From Geosiphon pyriformis (lineage: Eukaryota > Glomeromycota > Glomeromycetes > Archaeosporales > Geosiphonaceae), in assembly GCA_016748015.1 (NCBI GenBank), contig JAAOMT010000675.1, positions 1 through 64,000 on the forward strand: a stretch of DNA of 64,000 bases, read 5' to 3'. The position numbers were made by a program, and so were the translations under genes. The notes under the pieces are model-generated. The model had not been told where the DNA came from and ran no database searches. It saw nothing but the letters and a program-made list of their open reading frames with translations. The stretch's first letter is position 1. Each line of letters opens with the position of its first letter. Positions 33,269 through 47,400 of the stretch are shown here, one piece after another.

Positions 33269-36200
33269 ATGACTACGGCACAACCTCCTTTGGCATTTCA
33301 ACCTGCTCGTAGAGAGGTTTCAACTTCAAACATCTCTGTGAAATCGAGGAAAGGTTCTGGGACTATTGGTCGGTTAGGTTTTTCTCAAGTCATCTTTTCA
33401 CGAAGAATCCTTGACGCTATTATTGAGAATTCTGCAATTATTCTAAAAAAATAGTTATCGAAGAATCATTAAGAACCTACCAACTATTGGAAGCATTAAG
33501 AGCAAGTATGGATTGATCTCTCTTGTAAAAATTTCTCTTCCCTTAAATTCATTCAATGTTTTAACTTTTCAATTACTGTTTGATTTCCTCTTTAGATGAT
33601 ACAGCTTCTCTTCAAACCCTGCTCTCAACATATACTCCACATCAAACCCCATCCAACCCAAACCTTCACAGTTTATCCTTAAGTGGTACTCCACCTTCGT
33701 TGTCTTTGAACCCAACTCCTTCGCCATTAACCCTTGCGGTACAATGTGCTACAACACCAACGGTGGACTTTGTAATTTCACATCTCCCCCATGGTTTCGA
33801 TATAAATCAACGTGATCAATACGGAAATACTGCCTTACATTATGCAGCAAAATCGGGGCGTTCCGATGTTCTAGATTTGCTTTTAAAACAAAGAAACATT
33901 AATGATACCTTGTTAAATAACGAAGGAAAACAGGCTGTTGAAATCGCAAAGAATCCCGAGATTGTCGAGAGATTGAAAGGTTTTTTCCATGAAAATTTTA
34001 TTTGTTGGCAATTGAATCTTCATTATCAATCTTCAATGAATTTAACAAATAGGATATATGCGTATTGAATTCGGTTTATTTAGTAAATCGTGCCCAGTAC
34101 GTTCAACATGTCACAGCACTCTTTCGACAGCACATTTCTGGAGCAGATTATGATTCTTTATACAGTTTATTCAATGACCCGCGTGCCGCTTCCTTGATCG
34201 ATATCAATCTTCAAGATGGTCTTAATGGTGGCACTTTGCTTCATGATGCTGCTCGGAAAAGAAATTTTGAACTGGTTCAATTTTGTTTAGATCATGGAGC
34301 CGATGTTAATGTAAGAGATAGAAAAGGAAAATTGCCAATTGAATTGACAAAAGACGAGAAAATCAAAAATTTACTAAAAGAAGGTATGCAGAGATTTATT
34401 ATTGATCTTCAAATTCTCAGGTCACTATTTATTTGTTCATGGCTATTATTTTCGAAAAACTTGCCTCAAGATTCTTGATATTTCTTTTATTTAGTGTCAC
34501 CGAATTCCGGTCTGGTTGTAACGACCTTACCCAACCAAGCGCCTAAGCTAAAGGGATACTTACATAAATGGACAAATTACGCTGGTGGTTACAAAACGAG
34601 ATGGTTTGTCCTGGAAAATGGTATGATTTTGATATCCCTGTTCCTTTTAACGAAATTTTCTTTCTCATTTTGAAATCTTCTCTTTGTAGGCATACTTTCT
34701 TATTTTAAAAATCAAGATGATGCCGGGAATTCATGTCGTGGGTCTATTAATATGCGAATAGCTACAATCTCCATGGATGCAACTGATCGTCAACGCTTTG
34801 ATATAATTGGCAAGGGATCAGTTCGGTATCATTTACGTGCAAATCATCCATCTGATGCTAAAAAATGGATAGGGGCACTTCAACAATCCATTAAGTGGGT
34901 CAACGACCGTAGATCTAGTTTTGCCGAAGACATTCATTCCCAAAAGACGGCCAATTTGGATGACGATTCTAGGTCTTCACGAAGTTTTCCTAGAAACGAC
35001 GTATCCTCGATCCATCGTGAACGTTCTAGATCACCTGATGATGATTCTATAGAAGTTGAAAATGTTCCCCACGCTGATAACTATCAGATTATTATTAGTT
35101 CAGCTAAAGCACAACTGGATATGCAAAGCCAACTGTTGGATTCACTTTTGACAATTTGTCTACCATCTGCATCTTCTGGTTCTCGACAACCTGCTGTTGT
35201 AGATGCCTTTAAAAAATCCCTCACCTTACTTCAGAATTTTGTCGACGATGTGATTCGCATGTCGGAGGAACGGGACAGTTATTGGCAACAAAAACTTGAG
35301 AAGGAACTTGAAGCCAAAAGACTTTGGGAAGAAAGCATGTGTGGTTTTGCAAAAGATCAAGCCCAAATGGAACAAATTATCCAGGAAAATGTTAAAGAAC
35401 AGAAGAGAATGAAAAAGCTTTCAAAACTTTTTCAGGATGCACAACAATTGGGGTCGTCATCTGTAAGCAACAGTCCCTCAGATTCTAGGCTAGATTCTTT
35501 GGAACGAGCAATACCTTCTCCGAACCTAATCACAGCTAATACAGATGCAGCAAGAGAAGAACCCGGGTTATTTGAAGAAACTCCTCATTTTTGTGTGCAG
35601 GCTTCTACAACTTCATTAACAAACGATATTTACGATTCTGACGATGAGTTCTTTGATGCAATCGATGGGGATAATAATATTGATGTCACAGAAGCTGTAA
35701 TGGAACCATCATCTGAATCTAACCCATCCGAGGAATCATTAAATTACATTGCTTCATCATATTCTGGTTATCCGGATCATGTGCGCGATCGTCTTCCGCT
35801 GGATCAGAAATCTTTTCGACCTGATGTTTCTCTATGGTCAATTCTAAAAAATTCAATTGGAAAAGACCTCAGCAAGATTACCTTACCTGTCTATTTCAAT
35901 GAGCCTACTTCTATGTTACAGCGTATGGCCGAAGATATGGAGTACAGTGAGCTCTTGGATATTGCAGCTCGACAAAAAGGGAGTACAGAACGTATCTTAT
36001 ATGTTGCCGCATTTGCCATGAGCAATTATTCAAGTACCGTTGGAAGAGTGGCGAAACCGTTTAACCCATTATTGGTAAGCATTTTTCTTCTCTTTTTTTC
36101 ATAGTATGTGACCAAAATGCTGAACAAAATATCTGATCTGAACAGGGGGAGACTTATGAGTATGTAAGACCAGATAAGGCTTTTCGTTATTTATCAGAGC

Positions 36201-37302
36201 AAGTCAGCCATCATCCTGTAAGTTTTTAAATCTCTTAATATGTTTATCTATTTAATTGAATAAATTTTCTATTAAAAGTTAAAATTTATAGCCAATCAGT
36301 GCATGCTATTGTGAATCACCTAATTACGACTTCTTTGCTGAAGTCGACGTGAAGTCAAAATTTTGGGGAAAATCATTTGAAATCCTCCCTAAGGGAGTCT
36401 CTCACGTAAATTTAAAAGTTCCCAATGAATATTGGCCCAAAGAAAAGGAATTCAAGCCTGACTCGCATATTGCAATAGGCAATCTGAAAGGATTTTCTGA
36501 ACATTATTCGTGGAAAAAGGTGACCACATGTGTGAATAATTTGATCGTTGGATCTCCTTGGATTGATCATTATGGTGACATGATTATTACAAATCATTTG
36601 ACCGGGGATAAGTGTGTTTTGACATTTAAAGCTCGTGGATGGCGGGGCAAAGATGCTTTTGAAATACGAGGAATTGTTAACGATTCCAAGGACAACGAGA
36701 TATGGGAAATCGCTGGTAGATGGAACGAGCGTTTAGTTGCCCGACGAAGTGGTGGGGGTCGATATGCATCAGCAATTGAGCAAGATTTGGGCAGCGATGC
36801 GGCAGCTGCATCTGCTACAATTCCAGAAGGGACGATAAGTCACGTTTCATCACCCTCAACAAATTCGAATCTAACAAATCGACGAGAAATTCTTCTATTA
36901 TGGAAGCGCACTCCTTTACCAGAAAATCCTACACCTTTTAATCTTACACCTTTTGCTATCACTCTAAACGATCTTCCGAAACCCTTGAAAACTTGGGTAG
37001 CACCTACTGATTCACGTTTAAGGCCAGATCAGCGTGCCATGGAAAATGGGCAATACGATTTGGCTAGTACAGAAAAAGTACGTCTCGAAGAAAAGCAACG
37101 TTCTAAACGAAAGCTGCGTGAACGCGGTGATACAGATGACTTTAAACCGCGCTGGTTCATCCACGATAAGGAACAAGATACCGGGGAAAATTATTGGCGG
37201 TTTAATCATGAGTATTGGAAAGAGCGGGAAAGGGTCGGTCAAGAAAAGACTGATGGAAATGGGCCTGGTAAATGGAATATTGATGACGATGACATATTTT
37301 AA
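33269..37302 (+). CDS. Osh1/ORP1-type oxysterol-binding protein (ankyrin, PH, FFAT, ORD)
   Basis: Supported exons are 33455-33505, 33596-33979, 34084-34383, 34495-34620, 34690-36074, 36146-36217 and 36292-37302, all phase-consistent. A first exon from ATG 33,269 is likely, but its donor is uncertain. Domains run as follows: ankyrin repeats ([38 protein letters not shown]), a PH domain ([20 protein letters not shown]), a coiled region, and an acidic FFAT motif [11 protein letters not shown] for VAP binding. The ORD then carries the fingerprint EQVSHHPP, with a splice junction inside it, and ends FKPRWF...YWRFNHEYW. The protein is about 1,110-1,140 residues. It should exchange sterol/PI4P at ER contact sites. 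In yeast, Osh1 acts at the nucleus-vacuole junction and Golgi. Confidence 0.93.
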
Positions 37303-37504
37303 AATATTTAATGGATCCGGGATTGTTGTTTGAAAAATGATGAAATAGAAGCGTGTTGTAATATTAGACAAGTTTAGACGATAATAATAAATATCATAAA
37401 TAATTTTATAATTTTACCATCAAACTTGGACTGTGCAAAAATGCTTAGGCAAATCTTTAAAAGGGATAATCATTTGTCCAGTTACCGAATCGGGAAAAAA
37501 AGCA

Positions 37505-40500
37505 ATGGCAGGGTCAATGAGTCATTCCTACTGTAAAAAGTAAGGATGATAGACTGGTCAATCATTTTACACCTTGTCCTTGTACAGCCTTCATACTTGA
37601 CTATTTGCTTCCTTTTGAGCAGCGTGGAACACACTGAACATTCTCATATTCAAAATAACGCCATGTGCTCAATAAATGAGAGGTCGCAACGCACACACCA
37701 CTTCAAAGCAGCGTATAAAGAGCTCCTTGTAATAGATACCCCGCGGAACCCTTCAACTATTGAATTATCACTTATACCTTCCAATATTTATAATTTCTCG
37801 GCTTTTCATCCAGTGAAACCGTTGTCCCCGTTCAATCTATATACACCCTCTACCATGTTTTTCCATGATGCCGAAACTAACTCAACGCCTGATCAACTAT
37901 TAGAGGAACTTTCAGTTACGGACTCACCGAAGATAGATCGTCAGGGCCTTTGTTCTGAAGAGAGTGGTCATGAGCATAATTTTGAGGAAGTCTCGTTGGA
38001 AGATCCTCAGGGAAGACTAAGAACTCCGGTCCTAGAGGTCGAAAAAAAAAAAGAAAAGAAAAAACCGAAACTTTTCTCACTTGTTATCAGTAAACCTTCG
38101 CCGCCTTCTTCAACTCCCTCCTCACCTCCATCGCCACCTACACCTCCCACAGTGAATAGAGTTTCTAACTTATCTTCCGATGATTCTGATCAAGTTGAAG
38201 AAAACACGTTGCGAAGACAGTCTTCGGGACCGTTCTATAGTGTTCCTATGACTCCCCTCATCTCTTTAAAAAACCTAGCCGACAGCACCAAAAGGTTGTC
38301 TGCGGATGATAAATTTGTGTCACGTAAGAACACAGTACTTTTAGGGACAAAGTCAAAGTCCCTATCAAATGTGACAACTTTTGAAGCCGAACACAGTGAT
38401 CGAAAAGTAAAAAGAACGCATAGTCATAGTAGGTTGGTGAAATAAATGGTTGAATTATCGAAAAAAATGGTATATATTACATTCAATGTGAATGATCCTG
38501 AATTTCTCTCAGATTTTTTACCTGGGGTCCTGCAAATTTACATCCTTTGGATGTTTATATATCTAAAACAAGACAAAGGTAATTGATTATTGACCTGAGA
38601 AGATCCCTTCAGATAACTCACTATAACTACTTTTTTCAGAGATCTTCCTCCAAAAGCTCTAACAGAGGAGGTGTGAAAATCATAAAATTATTCGCTCGTA
38701 ACTTTTTATTATTTATTATTTATTTATCTTTAATGTGATTTCAGAAGCGTCATATGCAAGAGCATGAGATCATGATGCGCAGGGCGAAACAAGCAGGTCT
38801 AATATTTAAGCACTGTTTTTGCTTCGGTTTAATTTTACATTTTTGCCTGAATTTCTATTCAAAAACAAATTCTAGAAATAAAAAAGGTTCAGCGTGAGCA
38901 AAAGAAAAAGCAACAGCGTGATAAACAGTATCAGACAGCTTTGCAAACCTGGGAAACAGAGATTATTCCCCATTGGCAGATCGCGTAACTAATTTATTTC
39001 TTTTCTTTTCTTTTCAAAAACAATTTAATTAATGTGACATATTTTATATCTCTAGGCGGCATGAAAAGAGTACTCGAGATTTATGGCGGAAAGGTATTCC
39101 TCCAAGGTGCCGAAATAAGGTCAGTTTCTTGGATAGCCTGTATAGATAATTGATAAAAATTCATAGGGTTTCTCTTTCCAATCCATATCATTCTGTTTTA
39201 AATTTCTAATGAACTGATGGATGATTAAAAGATTTGGCTGTTGTGTATTGGGAATCCACTGTCTATAAGTAAAGGTAATCATAAAAGAATAATTTTTACG
39301 TGTTACTTCTGTGATATTGATCCTTTTTTTCCTTGTCGCGAAAATCATTTAGCAACATATGACATATGTTTGGACAGGTATATATAAGCCTAGACCTTAG
39401 ATTATAACCTACGAAACAAATTTTAATCATACTATTCATTCAACAGAGCATTCAAAGCAAAAAGTGATTTGAGTGATGGTCTTGCTTCACCTACTCGAAG
39501 TGAATCATCACACAAAACGGCGGAGCTATTTGAATTAATTGAAAAGGAGATAGCCGAAACCCTTCCGTCCCTTGGACTTTTTCAGGTTTTTTTGAGATCT
39601 TAACTTTTGAATCATTTCTACGGTCATCTCTTCTTACCTGGTGTGTTGCTTTCATCTGCATCCGGTATATTCATACAGTCAGAAGGCCCGCTTTGTAATA
39701 ATTTGCGAAGTGTCCTAGAGGCATACACATTTTATCGGTCAGGTACCGACTATGTGCGTATTTGTTGGGTTCTTGATAATCTTAGAAAGAGAAACTTCAT
39801 CAGATGTCACGCTCAACTGGTCGATATCTTTTTAGGTTAAAGGGCTTAATAATATTGCGGCGATGCTTTTACTTAACTTGGACATTCTCAACGCTTTTGC
39901 GTCTATGGTCAGTTTGGCTCATAAACCATGCCTTTCTGCATTCTTTGATAATGATGAGTTAAAGGTAATACTAGTTCTGTCTCGAGATCAAAGTTTGCAT
40001 TAGCGTTCAACGTGAAAAAGCATAATTTAATTTCAATCAATATACTAGGTTCAAGGTTATCTTAGGGTGTTTTCCACATTATTCAAAGCTAAATTACCAA
40101 AGGTATGATGAGCATTTATGAAATATTATTACTTTGTAATTGTGTTTATCTTTATTATTATCCCACAATATGTTTTTGCCATTTTTAGTTATACAATCAT
40201 TTCAAATCCTTGGATATTTATCCATCTACCTTCATCCCGAACTGGTTTATCACAATGTTCACCTGTCATTTGCCACTTGATTTCGCTAGTCGTTTTTGGG
40301 ATTGTTATTTTCTTGATGGGGATATTTTTCTTTTTCAGGCTGCACTGGGCATCCTGTTCACTTTAGAACCCCAACTTTATGGTTCAATAGAAGAAATTCA
40401 TAGGACATTATTGGCGAAGCCATTCGATGGAGTTGGGGTTGATCAAGTGTTTGACCATATCGAAAAAGTCAAACTCTATGAAGAAATCTTTCGACAATTG

Positions 40501-40524
40501 GTGGTCAAGGAAGTGCCACCATAA
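37505..40524 (+). CDS. TBC1D12/TBC1D14-type Rab GTPase-activating protein
   Basis: Thirteen exons encode 633 residues: 37505-37539, 37623-38432, 38640-38670, 38745-38796, 38876-38984, 39056-39119, 39232-39274, 39353-39377, 39447-39585, 39679-39753, 39836-39964, 40049-40102 and 40189-40524. The N-terminal 280 residues are disordered, with a lysine run and a Ser/Pro tract. The pre-TBC helix follows (LPPKALTEEEKRHMQEHE) and then the TBC domain. The Arg-finger region reads GIPPRCRNK, the second signature YVKGLNNIAAMLLLN, and the late motif LPLDFASRFWDCYFLDGD. The usual YxQG Gln is Lys. The short exon 1 is inferred from a strong donor; ATG 37,546 read through is the alternative. In animals the relatives act in recycling endosome and autophagy traffic. 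Confidence 0.88.
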
Positions 40525-40910
40525 TAGCAGTATAATCATATAAATTTCAATGTAATATTTTTAGACCATATGTTAGTTAAATATCACAAAAGATGTTTGA
40601 ATCTATTCCGTCTTTTACCGTGACACAGCCTTTTCCATTTTAGCTAATATTATTAACGTTTTAATGTCATATTTTTTAATACATTTCTTTTTTAGTTTAT
40701 TGTTCACGCGCTAGTCATTTTCCAAAAAAAAATCATCGATAGTATAAACCTCGTTGGAAAATCCCAGGCCACTCAATGGTGTGATTAAGAACTTGGAAGT
40801 TTGATCAACTTCGTGACATATCCTGATGTTAAAAATGATAGAAAGCCAAAAACCCTGAATTTCAAAACAGTTTATTCCCTCCCTTCAGACAGCGGTCAAT
40901 GAGTATATAA

Positions 40911-43420
40911 ATGGCAGGATTTGAAGATTCCTTCGTTGCTTTTGAACGGGAAACAGCAGCTGATAGCGACTATGAAGGAAATTTAGCAGAGCATTCTGAA
41001 CTGTCTGGCGAAACCCACCATAAACAAGTTCCCATAATCACTTCAAGCATTCGTTCTGACTCTTTCTCCAGCTTTTGTTGTCAAATTGGTTCAGCTATTA
41101 GCGAAGGCAAGGAGTCTATAAACATCAATAATGCACAAAAGACAAATGAGGGTAGCGGAAGCTCATATATAACGTATAATATTTGCTTCAACGTGAGTTT
41201 TCTTTGGAGGTTCCAAAAATGCCACGCAACTGTGTTTGGAGTGAGATAGTTAAATCAATCTTACAAATCCAGTTTGTGGTTTTCTGTCCACTGCAGTTCA
41301 AGCATTAATTTAAATCTCTTTACCATCTGATCTCTGATTGATTCTTTTTCGGTTGCTCAGGAACAGGAAGTGAAAAGACGATACTCGGAATTCGAATCAC
41401 TTAGAAAAAGCTTATCAAGATTATATCCTACTGTCATTATGCCTCCTATACCTGAAAAACATTCAATCAGTAAGCAAGCAAGGCATCAAAACTTCAATAT
41501 TAATTATTTTATAGCTGGAAAGGTGCATTAAGTTATCACCAAAATTTCTCAATTCATTTTACTCTCAACATTGCTTTAGCCGATTATGCGACCATGCAGA
41601 GCAAAGCCAAGGAAGATCAGGTTATAATTGAGAAACGTAAGAGAATGTTGCAAACATTCTTGAATCGGATCGCCAAACATCCACAATTGTCCAATGCTCA
41701 TATTTTTCATCGGTTTTTGGAGAATGGTGTCTCTTGGGTAGGTAGTAGCTTTCTAGGCTCACTTGTCGTTACAATATCTACTCGAAATGGCCGCAAAGTT
41801 CACACTACCCTTATATTATTATTTTTTAATACATACTGTTTTATTATCTGGGCTTTTAATTGATCACCATCTATAATCGTACCCGCTTAGAATGACGTTC
41901 TTCACTCGCCACCACTCTCGACGCTTCCTAAAAATATACTCCAGGTTTCTCCAGCTAACCTTCCATCTCAATCCTCTAATAACTATTCGATCCCCAGATC
42001 TCCCACTTCTACATCCCCTGGGATACCTTCACCAATGCTTCCGACCCCAAGCGCTTCTCAGATATTAAAAAATCCCGATCCACGATTTGTTGAATCTGAA
42101 GCTTTCACTACTAAGTTCGCCAATCATATGAGCCAGAATCTGGAAAAAACAAACAGGAGAATTCTGAAAAGATTGAGCGGTGAGGTTTGAGATTTTAACT
42201 CAGAAAATTATCTTAGTGGTTCTCTTGGAACGTTTTCGCACATTTCTCTTTGCCAACCTATCTTGTTATTTCCCACAGATTTATCGAATGATTATGCTGA
42301 CTTGGGTGCCGTGTATAATGGGTTTAGTTTGAATGAGTCAGGAAACCTTGCCCATGCCATTGAAAAAGTTGGGCAAGCTGTTGATTCTTCTTTTATGGCT
42401 ACTGGATATCTGGTAAGATCATCTGTAAAATGAAGAGGAAGTGCAGTTCTTTAACTCGGAATTACTATTTGAGATTTTGATAGTTTTCTCATTATGAAAG
42501 ATTACAGCTTTGGAATCCGAGTTTTCAGAGCCACTTCAAGAATATTCGCAGTTCGCACAAATGATCAAACAGGTCCTTCGATATCGACATATGAAACATT
42601 TACAATTGGAACTCACAGAAGAAAGTTTGGAAAAACAAAGGGCCACCTTGGATGGGCTTAAAAAATCCGAGGAAGAATCTAAAAGGTTGCAGGCGGCATT
42701 AAATAAAGAACATGAGATACCCGAGGAAGCTGCTTCATTTCAACCACGTGTCAGTTTTGAGAGTGATGATGGCATTCTACAAACTCATGAAGGAAGTGAA
42801 AATGCTCGTGACGAGGATCATCGGCAAGAGGGTGATGCGGCAAGCATGACCTCGAACAATTCATCAACGAATTTTAAAAAACATCACAAAAAACGCAACA
42901 GCTCGAAGTTGTTTTCTGTTTTAGGTCACACCTTAAATGGTCTCATAGATGTGGATCCTGAGGCTACTCGTCGAAATCACATTGGCAAAACCACTGATTC
43001 AATTATTCAGGTATTTTTCATTCCCATTAAATAAGATTTTGCTGTACTCTTATTGGCATAAATGATATCCCACATTTCATGATCGATAAGCTCAGGTTTT
43101 TTTGTTTGTTTGTTCGTTTTGAATAGCTTGGTGAAGCCCTTGAAACATCTAAAATCGATCTCCAGAACATATCAACCTCAATTCAAGAGGACCTAGATCG
43201 CTTTCAAAGACAAAAAGTATGCGATTTACGAGATATGTTGATTGCCTATGCCAAGATCCAAGTGGCATGGTGTCAAAAGGTAGGTACTTGTATTTACTAG
43301 ACATTAAGCTCTTCCATATCTTTAACGTTCTATTAATTCGTGGTATATGAATTACGTAATCCATAGAATCTCAGTAGTTGGGAAGAAGCCAAAGCTGAAG
43401 TTCAAAAAATACAAGTTTAA
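40911..43420 (+). CDS. Snx41/Atg20-type sorting nexin (PX-BAR)
   Basis: Eight exons (40911-41192, 41361-41469, 41580-41737, 41891-42179, 42279-42412, 42501-43010, 43127-43279, 43367-43420) encode 562 residues. The PX domain carries [14 protein letters not shown] and the PPIPEKH loop, which bind PI3P, followed by [13 protein letters not shown] and HIFHRFLE. A Ser/Pro-rich linker leads into BAR-like helices ([60 protein letters not shown]). This layout, with a long linker and a charged insert in the BAR domain (KKHHKKRN region), matches Snx41/Atg20 (Snx42), which work with Snx4/Atg24 in endosome recycling and selective autophagy. Which of the two paralogues it is cannot be told. Confidence 0.88.
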
Positions 43421-44463
43421 TTGTTATTGTTCTGAAGAGTCTGAAAATTTTGGTTGGGTGGTAGGATGAGTTTCAAGGTCCGATTTTTACTAAAGGTTAA
43501 AAATGTCCTCAAAGACAAGTATTCATCTACAGACCTAATTTTGGTAATAAGAAAATTACGAAAAAGCGAACTTGGCTCAATGGGATTTGATTACTTATAG
43601 GAAAATAGACTGTTTACTTGTAAATTAATTTGATCCAAAAATTTTTAACTATAATCTGTAAACCAGTTTGTTGGGTAGTTGTTAATTGTTTATTTCAAAA
43701 ATTATTTTTTTACTAAATGCAGAAATTTTGTAAAAAAGAAACACCCTTTGTTTTTTGAATTCATTGTTAAGTTTTAAATGCATTTATTAAAAGTTTTTCA
43801 AAAACTATATTGAAATTTGTTATAATATATAATTTTAAAAATAAATTATTTAATTTTAATAATAATTAAATATTTAAAAATTTTAATCAAATTTAAACAA
43901 AAACATTTAACATCAATTCAATTCAATTCAATTCAATTTATTTTATTTTATCGAGTATTTTAACAAACAAAATTTGAATATCCGAAATATTTTGAGCTTA
44001 AATAAATTCAAAATTAAGCAATTTAAAATTACTAACATGAAAGCACGCACTACTTTGTTATACATAAGAAATATCAACAGTGAAAAAAATTAAAGCAAAA
44101 AAAAATTGTGTACAAGATTAATCATGGTTAGTCAGAGAATTTGCTAGTCATGATTTTACAAGTGTGTGGCTCATGGAACACCCGAAAATCACAAAATTTG
44201 AAAATCCTGATACATCTAAGTGTGCGGTAGAGTGGGATTTTTGCCGGAAAAATCCAGCTGTTATCCGGTAAAATACTTATGCTGAACAGAATGGGCCGTG
44301 CACTATTCAACTAAAAATTGGTTTGCTCCACTACCCCAGCGATCCAAGTATCTTGTCGTTAAATTTACATTTTTGAGGAAATCACTTCTAAGCGGAAAAG
44401 CAAGTCAACCTTTCGCTCAATCACAATACCATTTTTCCCAATTGGGTTGTTAATCGTGGAAAA
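43421..44463. other. AT-rich intergenic spacer with a CAATT microsatellite
   Basis: 43,700-43,990 is very A/T-rich and contains about five to six CAATT units (about 43,914-43,939). 44,100-44,463 has gene-island composition and should include the promoter and leader of the next gene. No coding frame is supported. Confidence 0.5.
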
Positions 44464-47400
44464 ATGGGAGAAGATGAAGGTGGTAAGAAGTTTGAAAAGC
44501 CACCATTCAATAGAATCAGATCTGGCATAATCAACTGGTACCTTGGGCATAAGTCTAACCTTTGGCTAAAATTCTGATTTCAGATTTAGACGTGTGTCGT
44601 GTGTGCCGAAGCGAAGGCACTGCGGATCAACCGTTGTTCCATCCTTGCAAATGCGCTGGGAGTATCCGCTTCGTACATCAAGACTGGTATTTGGCTCCTT
44701 AAAATACATTCGTTTTCTTGCCAGCTCAGACTTCACTCCCAACATAACTTTGACATGTCCCACTCATTTTTGGGATAAATTTAGCTTAACAGAATGGTTA
44801 AAACACAGCAAGAAAAAGTAAGGAATTCATATGATTTATTTCTTGTATTTTGTCATTTCCCACCTATTTCTTTTTAACTTGATCAATTCTTAGGCATTGT
44901 GAAGTGTGCAAATATCCATTTTCATTTACACCAAGTACGTAAACTTCATTCCACGATTCCAAACCAATCACCATTGCCATTAAATATCTAGTAGAGAATA
45001 TATAGTGCGATCTCCCTATATCAAATTAAAAGCCTGAGCAATCATGTATTTTTTGATGATATTCTAAGTAATCTGCTCTGGTTTTTTGGGCATTAATCAA
45101 GTTGAAAACACTGATAATTATCGAGATCACAGTATTTCTTTTCTATTTCAAAGTTTTGAAAATCAGAGGACATCTCATTTCGTTTCTCACTTTCATTAGA
45201 TATTTTGAATTTCTAACTTTTATATTTAATTTCTGGAAAAGTATATGATCCACGTATGCCAGATTCTATTCCGATTGTCTTATTTATAAGGCGTGGGCTC
45301 CGCCGATTTTACGGTCTTGTCAAAATCTGGCTTCGTGCAATGCTTGTTGGAACTGTTTGGCTCATCACGTTACCATACATAACTGTTTGGGTTTGGCGAT
45401 TTTACTTTTGGAGTGGGGAAAGTTTGGCATCTTTTGTATACGGTATAAAGCCAGCCACAATGGAAACAAATAATAACACGATGACAGAAGAAAAAAGTAC
45501 ACTGGCGATATTTTACGTAACTTTGCTAAAGGGAGCGTTGTGGTATGTGCCACCTGATGCCGTGGAATTTTTGGAAACATATGGGGATTTTGCAAGGTAT
45601 TACCCATATAGATTAATAAGCATGCTCATAATTATTCATCTTCACTCATGCTTATCCTTCCATTATTGATCAGTAAATTTTTCGCAGATACCTTTCATGG
45701 CCAAATTATCACGTGTATTGTAGTAATAGTTTTTGTTGCTGCCTTTTTGTTGCGCGAATGGATTATACAAAATACACCACCGGAGGATGGATTGGAGAAT
45801 GACGTAGTTGGAATTGAAGGGATTGATCATGAAATTTTGGAAAACAATGCTGTGGAAAACAACGCGAGGAGACAAGTAATTCCGGATATACCGCCGGCGC
45901 CAATTATCGAAAGAGAATTTGATATACAATTTCCCAATATCCCACAATTAGCTAATTTTGATCCAGTACCTAATTTGCCACAACTACCACAGCTACCTAA
46001 CATTAATTTACCGGCACTCCTAAATTTACCTCTTGATCCTCCTGCGTTGAATAATCGACCGTGGCCGGTACTTAACATACCACCCCCAGTAGAACAAGCA
46101 AATAACCAACAGATAATTCCACTTCCCCCTGCAGGTCTATTTAATGAAGCAAACCTTCTGCTTCCTCGACCACAGTCACAGCTTGATATGGACCCAGCAA
46201 ACCAAAATGAACAACTAGAACTTCCTATACCAACTAATAGGGAACCTTTTATTGGGCCTAGACCCACCTCGCAAGAAAATCTTTTTCGATTCGAGCCTTC
46301 AAATTTTTCTCAATCATTCACAAACATTAGAGGAATGCCTATACCTGGGGAAAACATTAAAAATACATCATCTAATTCAAACCAAGAAGATCAAGCTGGC
46401 GGAAGCATTAAAAGTACCTCCATTCAACTTGATACCCCATCATCTTCCCTTTTGATAAATTCATCTCCGCCTAGGACTCCGCTTTATGTCTCATATCCAA
46501 ATGATAAAAACGTGTCAGCTCTTATGGATGAAGTCGAAAGAAACGGAAATGAATTTGAAAGTTTACTTTCAGATAATCTCCATGTTGGATCATCGAGAGT
46601 CAGCACATCAGACGCGGCTAATGTCCCTCTTTCCACGGAGAATGTAAGCCAAGCATTTCTTTTCAATGGGTCAACAACACCAAAGATATCTTCTGGAGGC
46701 ATTCGAACAGAAAACCATGACAAATCAGACTTTCGTACGATCAAAGCATCTGATAAACCTTCCACATTAAAACAAAATATTGTCAACACTGAGGAAACAT
46801 TACCAGTGACGAGAGATCAGGCCTATATGTCTCGGAGAATACGGCCTATTAAACACATATCTATGCGTGCACGAACGTCAAATCCTTCAATAGCTTCGTC
46901 TTCCAATGCCTTAATAGAAAGGACATTTGTCCCATCACAAGGTGAATTTGAAGGGGATTCAACTTCACTTCCCTCCTCGATTACGAGTGAAACTTCTTTG
47001 CGCTGGGATCGTCGTGTGCAAGAACCATTTAGCAAAGATGAATTTGATGTCTACGATGATTCCCCTGTATCTAGCGGTGAAATAAGCAGTGAGGAAAATA
47101 TTGATGGTGAGAGGAAGGATAAAGAAACAAGTGCAAAACGTATCAATCCCTCAAAATAATATGAAATAACAGGAATTTCTACTACATAGATAACCCTGCT
47201 AAACGTATCACCTTTGCCGAGTCAAGTTCTTCAAAAGATGGCTCGAATTTAATGGCTCGAACGTCTGATTTTACATTTGGCTCATCACGACAAATGCTGC
47301 CAGAAAAATCTTGGAATTCACAATTTCATCCTGACTCCACACTGCAACCCACCTCAAATTGGGACAGTGCTCGCCCATCGTGGGCACATAACCCTTTACC

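Noticed and set aside
38446-38580. Separate TBC gene start at ATG 38,446 (MVELSKK)
   Set aside because: It lies inside the intron 38,433-38,639 once the phase-consistent junction is used.
45827-46267. 146-residue minus-strand ORF
   Set aside because: It is the shadow of the Pro/Asn-rich plus-strand coding sequence of the Doa10 gene.
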